From Gammaproteobacteria bacterium (GTDB taxonomy: Bacteria > Pseudomonadota > Gammaproteobacteria > JACCYU01): a stretch of DNA of 41,237 nt. The translations under genes and the position numbers were made by a program. Shown in pieces: positions 36,611 to 41,237 of the stretch. Numbering within the stretch: the first letter of the stretch is position 1; the number at the start of each line of letters is the position of its first letter. A model generated the notes under the pieces. That model had not been told where the DNA came from. It saw only the letters and a program-made list of their open reading frames with translations, and did not search any database. Where the stretch lies: the NCBI GenBank assembly GCA_013696315.1, contig JACCYU010000159.1:1-41237 (forward strand), given 5' to 3'.

Positions 36611-38266
36611 TCAGAGCGGACCGTCCAGTGCGGATTCGAATACCTGGTTCAGTATGGGCTCGCCGGCCTGGTCCAGCACTGGTTTCTCGATTTGCAACCG
36701 CGCCCGGCGCCCCCGCATTTCGAGTGTGGCGATCTGGTTGCCGAACCAGGGTTCAGCATGCATCAGCTGCCACTCCAGGATCGGTGGCGGCACGCCGGCC
36801 GCGCGGGCCAGCGCCTTGCCGACGGAAGCCACCGGCGCGCTCCAGCCGAACCGCATCGCCCGACGTTCGCTGGCGCCGAGGGCGTTGCGCAGCGGTGAGC
36901 ACACCGCCTGATAGATGCTGCTTCTGATCGCTTCGCCACGCGGGAAAGACGCCTTGGCGAGATACGCGTGATGCACGTCGCCGGAGAGCAAAATGACGGT
37001 GGCCGGCGCATGGCCGCGCGCGCCGCTGGCGATCTCGTGCAGCAGTTCGGTGAGTTGCGTGAAGGAGCGATCGAATGCGCTCCAGTGTTCCAGATCCACC
37101 GCCTGGCGCAGTTTTTCGGCCGCGCCCACCGGCCATTTGCCCCACGCGCCGTCGCACACCGCTTCGCTCCAGGCCTCCAGATAATGGATCGCCGGCGCCA
37201 GCAACATCGGCAGCGATGCGCCCAGCAGCACATGATCGAAATCGCCGTGCGCATGCTGCGCGATCCAGGCCCACTCGTCCGCGTCGATCATGGCGCGCGG
37301 GTCGTCGAGCACCCGCGCGGCGCGCGAGTCCATCATCACCAGGCGCACGCGTCCGAAATCCCGGTAGAAACTCCAGCGGCAGCCACTCGGATAGCGGTCG
37401 GCGCGCGCCGCGAACTCACGCAACAGCGAACCGGCGTCATTGCGCGCGTCCCGAACCTGCCGGAACATCTCATCGTCTTTGAGTTCCCGCGGGGAGAGAT
37501 TGCCCAGATGCTGGTAAATCCAGTACGACATGAAACCGCCCACGATGCGCGACTGCCACCATGGCTGCGCCCGTTTCTCCGCGACCCAGGCTGCCGAAAT
37601 ATTCCAGTCGTCGTTGACGTCGTGATCGTCGAAGATCATCGCGCTGGGCAGGGTGGACAGCAGCCAGCGAATAGTCGGTTCGCCCCAGGTCTCACGGTAG
37701 AGCCGCGTATATTCCTCGAAATCCGCGATCTCCTCGCCGGGTGGCAGATCGGTGTCGCGGCGTCCGCGGATGAACTGCCGCGTTTCCGGCGACACTTCGT
37801 CGGCGTAAATCTGATCGCCCAGAAACAACAGCGCGTGCGGCCATTGATCCGGCGGCTCGCCTCGCAGACGCAGAGCAAGCGTCCGCAACGCGTCGATGCC
37901 ACGGCCGCGGGCGTCCTGCTCCCTGAGCAGGGTGAACGGCGGCACCTGCGGCAGTGAGATACGACAGGAGCCGAATACCAGCCGCAGCGACTGATCAGGA
38001 TGCGGGGTGTAGATGGTGCTGGGCGGAAACCGCGAATCCGGCTCGGGCCATACGGCTTCGCCGTCCAGCAATACTGCGTATTGATAGTTGCGCCCGGGTT
38101 CCAGCCCGGTCAGATAAACGATCGCGTAATGGTGGCCCTCGACGTGAAATGTGGGCGCACGGTGGTCGAGTATCTCGACGTCGCAGGCCGCCGAGGTCTC
38201 CACCCACACGGTTGCGTCACAGGGGCCGACATAGCGCAGCAGTGGCCCCAGAATCAGCTCTGTCAT
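36611..38266 (-). CDS. PhoD-like metallophosphatase
   Basis: 551 residues with the PhoD-like metallophosphatase arrangement: an N-terminal fibronectin-like domain (about 1-80, VGPCDATVWVETSAACDVEI), then metal-site motifs FGSCR, LFLGDQIYADE, MIFDDHDVNDDWN and LLSGDVHHAY. No signal peptide or Tat motif is present at the N terminus, unlike classic secreted PhoD, so a cytoplasmic enzyme is likely. Family members hydrolyse phosphate mono- or diesters using Fe and Ca ions; the substrate here is unknown. It is upstream of the ABC-2 transporter genes and may be cotranscribed with them. The 194-base gap to amiB shows nothing clear. Confidence 0.9.
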   Translation of the reverse strand: MTELILGPLLRYVGPCDATVWVETSAACDVEILDHRAPTFHVEGHHYAIVYLTGLEPGRNYQYAVLLDGEAVWPEPDSRFPPSTIYTPHPDQSLRLVFGSCRISLPQVPPFTLLREQDARGRGIDALRTLALRLRGEPPDQWPHALLFLGDQIYADEVSPETRQFIRGRRDTDLPPGEEIADFEEYTRLYRETWGEPTIRWLLSTLPSAMIFDDHDVNDDWNISAAWVAEKRAQPWWQSRIVGGFMSYWIYQHLGNLSPRELKDDEMFRQVRDARNDAGSLLREFAARADRYPSGCRWSFYRDFGRVRLVMMDSRAARVLDDPRAMIDADEWAWIAQHAHGDFDHVLLGASLPMLLAPAIHYLEAWSEAVCDGAWGKWPVGAAEKLRQAVDLEHWSAFDRSFTQLTELLHEIASGARGHAPATVILLSGDVHHAYLAKASFPRGEAIRSSIYQAVCSPLRNALGASERRAMRFGWSAPVASVGKALARAAGVPPPILEWQLMHAEPWFGNQIATLEMRGRRARLQIEKPVLDQAGEPILNQVFESALDGPL

Positions 38267-38460
38267 TGTTTTTTGCGCTTCCCGCGTGCCAGTGAACCAT
38301 CCAGCCTTGGCCTTGACCCGCCACTATGCTAGCCGGAACGCGTGGCCGCGGAAAGTAAGGGCGCGGCGATATACGGCTCAATGAGGAACAATCCGGATGG
38401 CGAACTAGCCAGGGATAGACCACCACCGCCGAAACGCAGGTCACGCGCCTCGTGACGCGG

Positions 38461-39846
38461 CTAACCGTCGCTGGTTGGTATCAGCAACACCTGTCCGACG
38501 CGCAGCACGTCGCCATTCAGCGAATTACGCGCACGCAGCGCGTCGACGTTGACGCTGTAATGCTGGGCGATCGTGGAGAGCGTGTCCCCGTAACGGATGA
38601 CGTGTCGATCGCGCAGATCGCTGGCGTACAACGTGCCCGGCGGGGAATGATCGCTGAAATATACGCGTAGGCCGTTCAGCATGGCGAGCGCCACCTGCTC
38701 CTGATACGCGGACGTGCGCAGGCGCTGCTCCTCCTCGGAATTGGAGATATACGCCGTCTCCACCAGCACAGAAGGAATATCGGGGGACGTCAGCACCGCG
38801 AAACCGGCCTGCTCGACGCTGCTGCTGTGTATATCGCCCACCAGCTCCAGTTCGCCCAGGACGTCCTCCGCCAGCGTCATGCTTGCTTCGATGGTCGCGG
38901 TCTGCGACAAATCCATGAGCACCCGCGCCAGGGTGTCGTCCTTGTCGTTCAAACGTACACCGCCCATCAGATCCGCGGCGTTTTCGCGCTCGGCCAGCCA
39001 GCGCGCGGCCTCGCTGCTGGCCCCGGTGCGCGACAGCACGTAAACGGAACTGCCGCTTGCGTAAGAACTTAGCGCCGCGTCGGCGTGTATTGAGATAAAC
39101 AGATCTGCCTCGTGTGCGCGGGCACGCGCGATGCGGTCACGCAGCTCCAGGTAAATGTCGCTGTCTCGAATCATCACCGGCCGCATGCCCGGCTCGGCCT
39201 GAATCAGCTCCTCTAGACGCCTGGCGATGGACAACACGACGTCCTTTTCGTAGGTTCCGTAGGGTCCTACAGCGCCGGGATCCTCGCCGCCGTGACCGGC
39301 ATCAATGGCGACCACCACGTCGCGCAGGGACGCGGCATCGTCGTCAGCCACGATTACCGGCGTAGGCGCGGATGTCGGGGGAGGTACAGGTGTCGCGGGT
39401 GTCGAGACGTGCGCGCCGGGATGATAGAGGTCCACCACCAGTCGGTGGTCATAGCCGCCGACCGGTGGCAGCAGAAAGCTTTTCAGAGTCGCTGAATTTT
39501 GCAGGTCCAGCACCACCCGCAGATCGGTGCCGTCTCGTGCGGCGTGACGAATAGCCAGAATCGCGGACGCGCCCAGCTCCGCATGCTGGGCGAGCTCCGC
39601 CAGTTTGGCGTTTTCAAGGTCGATAACCACTCTTTCGGGATCGTGTAGCGAGAACAGACGGTGCTCCACCGGACCGCTGAGATCGAGTACCACACGGGTG
39701 CTGTCGCTGCTGTATGAAAGGCGGATATTCTTTACCGCCACGCCCCACTCCGCCCCCAGGGGCGCCGTCACCAGACACAAAATTGCAGCGATGCCGAGGC
39801 TGCCGCAGCATAGCAAGCGGCGCAAACACGGGAATATCTCGCCCAA
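38461..39846 (-). CDS. amiB: N-acetylmuramoyl-L-alanine amidase AmiB
   Basis: 461 residues from TTG 39846, which has AAGGA six bases upstream. A signal peptide (about 1-32) is followed by an AMIN domain (about 35-140, SYSSDSTRVVLDLSGPVEHR), a Pro/Thr linker, the amidase_3 catalytic domain (about 178-400) with zinc ligands in IDAGHGGEDPGA, E in GTYEKDV and SIHADA, and a C-terminal LysM domain (about 415-460, YGDTLSTIAQHYSVNVDALRARN). The enzyme cuts stem peptides from peptidoglycan at the division site, with activators of the EnvC/NlpD type. In the usual order mutL follows directly; here 6.6 kb intervenes. Confidence 0.94.
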   Translation of the reverse strand: MGEIFPCLRRLLCCGSLGIAAILCLVTAPLGAEWGVAVKNIRLSYSSDSTRVVLDLSGPVEHRLFSLHDPERVVIDLENAKLAELAQHAELGASAILAIRHAARDGTDLRVVLDLQNSATLKSFLLPPVGGYDHRLVVDLYHPGAHVSTPATPVPPPTSAPTPVIVADDDAASLRDVVVAIDAGHGGEDPGAVGPYGTYEKDVVLSIARRLEELIQAEPGMRPVMIRDSDIYLELRDRIARARAHEADLFISIHADAALSSYASGSSVYVLSRTGASSEAARWLAERENAADLMGGVRLNDKDDTLARVLMDLSQTATIEASMTLAEDVLGELELVGDIHSSSVEQAGFAVLTSPDIPSVLVETAYISNSEEEQRLRTSAYQEQVALAMLNGLRVYFSDHSPPGTLYASDLRDRHVIRYGDTLSTIAQHYSVNVDALRARNSLNGDVLRVGQVLLIPTSDG

Positions 39847-39959
39847 GATCCTTCTCCCTCAAGTAGTTTTAACTACCTAGGCCTATAGTTTGTGGCAAGC
39901 ATATAACAAAATGCAATAACTAATTATCAGCAATTTTAGGTGCATACACTGCTTTTCTA
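39847..39959 (-). promoter_or_regulatory. AT-rich spacer with putative amiB promoter
   Basis: The 113 bases between tsaE and amiB are far richer in A and T than the window. On the minus strand TTGTTA-N16-TATAGG and a perfect inverted repeat GTAGTT-TT-AACTAC (about 39862-39876) lie just upstream of the amiB ribosome-binding site. They suggest that amiB has its own promoter and possibly an operator. Confidence 0.4.
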
Positions 39960-40433
39960 TTAGATTTTATGAGCACTGATGCGAGTTAGGGCGACAACGC
40001 CCGCGGGTGTTGACGCATGCAAGGTGACGCGACGGGCATGCGCCTGGCCCTCAACGATAGTGGCAATGGCGACGTCGACATCGGGTCGCGGCAGACGATC
40101 CAGCGCCCGTTCAGGCCATTCGACCAGACATATCGCATCGCGGCGAAAGTAATCCCGAAACCCCATGAACTCCAGTTCTTCAGGGTCTGATAGTCTATAC
40201 AAGTCAAAGTGATAAACATTGACTGCGGTTAACTCGTACGGCTCGACTAGCGTATATGTCGGGCTTTTTACCGCACCATGATGACCCAGCGCGCGCAGAA
40301 AACCGCGGGTCAAGGTGGTCTTGCCGGCGCCCAGTGCGCCGCGCAGAAAAAACGACAGGCCCGGCTCGCAGTCCACAGCCAGCCGCGCGCCCAGCGCCTC
40401 CATCGCGCTTGCGTCGGGCACTTCGACGATCAC
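39960..40433 (-). CDS. tsaE: tRNA threonylcarbamoyladenosine biosynthesis ATPase TsaE
   Basis: 157 residues from GTG 40433, overlapping the nnr stop (GTGA). It has the P-loop GALGAGKTT, KSPTYTLVEPYE, the Walker B-like YHFDLYRLSDPEELEFMG and CLVEWPERA, all typical. TsaE works with TsaB and TsaD to make t6A37 in tRNAs that read ANN codons. The position between nnr and amiB is the common gammaproteobacterial one. Confidence 0.96.
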   Translation of the reverse strand: MIVEVPDASAMEALGARLAVDCEPGLSFFLRGALGAGKTTLTRGFLRALGHHGAVKSPTYTLVEPYELTAVNVYHFDLYRLSDPEELEFMGFRDYFRRDAICLVEWPERALDRLPRPDVDVAIATIVEGQAHARRVTLHASTPAGVVALTRISAHKI

Positions 40434-41237
40434 GGGTTGAGCAGCGATTGCAAATGGTCGAAGAGATCAGTCGCCAGCAATCCGCGTTCGCCGCGCACGG
40501 CAGCGGCGCGGTCGGCCGCGGCCGCGTGCACGCACACACCCAGTTCGGCGGCCCACGGAGCGCTTAAACCTTGCGCCATCAGGCCGGCGATTACACCCCC
40601 CAGGACATCGCCCATGCCGCCGCTCGCCATGCCGGGATTGCCGCCCGCGCAAACTGCGATGCGCTCGCCGGATCCGATCAACGTACCGGCGCCTTTCAGC
40701 ACACAACCGCCGCCATACCGGTCGTGCAGCAGCATTACCGCGGCGTACCGATCCTGCTGAATTGCCTTGGTGCTCATGCCCAACAGTCGCGCCGCCTCGC
40801 CCGGATGTGGCGTCAACACCCAATTTTCGCGCCGCAATGGGTCGCTGGCGAGCAGATTGAGACCATCGGCATCAATCACCGCGGGCAAGCCAGCATCCAG
40901 TACCGCGCCCAGCATGGCGCGGCTCCAGACGGTCTGCCCCAGACCCGGACCGATCGCCACTACCGTGGCGCGTCTTAGCAACGGCAGAAGATCAGCCGCA
41001 GCCTCGATCGCGTGCACCATCAACTCCGGTCGCATGATGTTCACGAACGCGGCGTGCTCCGGCTTTGTGGCCACACTCACCAGCCCGGCGCCCATCCTTG
41101 CGGCGGCTTCAGCGGCCATACGGGGCGCACCCGCCATGCCGCGTTCACCACCGATCACCAGCACATGCCCGAAGTGCCCCTTGTGGCTGGTGCGCGATCG
41201 CGGCGCCAGCCAGTCGTCGAACCGCGCGCGTTCGACT
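40430..41237 (-). CDS. nnr: ADP/ATP-dependent (S)-NAD(P)H-hydrate dehydratase domain (Nnr), cut by window edge
   Basis: The 3' part of the gene, about 269 residues; the reading frame continues past 41237 (SHKGHFGHVLVIGG...), so the GTG at 41164 is not the start. Motifs of the carbohydrate-kinase-like domain are VIGGERGMAGA, VVAIGPGLGQ, TPHPGEAARLLG and GNPGMASGGMGDVLGG with the catalytic Asp. The enzyme repairs hydrated NAD(P)H. In relatives this domain follows an epimerase domain on the same chain, which would lie outside the window. It overlaps tsaE by four bases. Confidence 0.95.
   Translation of the reverse strand, partial: VERARFDDWLAPRSRTSHKGHFGHVLVIGGERGMAGAPRMAAEAAARMGAGLVSVATKPEHAAFVNIMRPELMVHAIEAAADLLPLLRRATVVAIGPGLGQTVWSRAMLGAVLDAGLPAVIDADGLNLLASDPLRRENWVLTPHPGEAARLLGMSTKAIQQDRYAAVMLLHDRYGGGCVLKGAGTLIGSGERIAVCAGGNPGMASGGMGDVLGGVIAGLMAQGLSAPWAAELGVCVHAAAADRAAAVRGERGLLATDLFDHLQSLLNP

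Overview
The window looks like a chromosomal segment of a GC-rich gammaproteobacterium. The main evidence is the gene order nnr-tsaE-amiB // mutL-miaA-hfq-hflX-hflK-hflC-(DUF2065)-hisZ-purA on the minus strand of the right half, an order known from Gammaproteobacteria. GTG and TTG starts, ATGA/GTGA stop-start overlaps and compact operons are frequent. The species cannot be named from the sequence. No tRNA, rRNA, CRISPR array, transposase or phage gene was seen.

Left edge (1-3.9 kb) is accessory and partly decayed: a frameshifted secreted beta-helix protein flanked by REP-like palindromes, a Uma2/DUF820 remnant with two frameshifts, and an intact secreted polysaccharide lyase-like protein.

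3.9-17.3 kb is the most interesting part. A histidine kinase and an NtrC-type sigma-54 activator read leftward. Divergent from them is pqqA, the 24-residue PQQ precursor peptide, preceded by a near-consensus -24/-12 promoter and, about 105-160 bp further upstream, by phased GTGGTT repeats that look like an activator-binding enhancer. A strong hairpin terminator follows pqqA, then pqqE; pqqB, pqqC and pqqD are not in the window. Converging on pqqE is one long minus-strand gene series: an AttE-like ATPase, a fused AttF/AttG-like FtsX permease, an AttH-like lipocalin protein, an SsuA/THI5-like binding protein, a PQQ-associated ABC ATPase and PedC-type permease, and a prolyl aminopeptidase. The layout suggests regulated PQQ precursor production linked to envelope transport.

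17.6-22.3 kb holds a second histidine kinase broken by a one-base change in a G9 tract, a small exported DUF4168-like protein, an alpha/beta hydrolase lacking its nucleophile serine, a cyclic phosphodiesterase-like protein and a sugar nucleotidyltransferase.

22.4-41.2 kb is the conserved core (purA, hisZ, hflC, hflK, hflX, hfq, miaA, mutL ... amiB, tsaE, nnr). It is interrupted between mutL and amiB by about 6.6 kb carrying a Do-like protease lipoprotein, a TerC/Alx membrane protein, an ABC-2 transporter and a PhoD-like phosphatase. mutL itself has two frameshifts, one inside the codons of its endonuclease motif.

Six frameshift lesions in four genes need explanation. Assembly or read error is the null hypothesis; a real loss of mismatch repair with resulting indels is the alternative.
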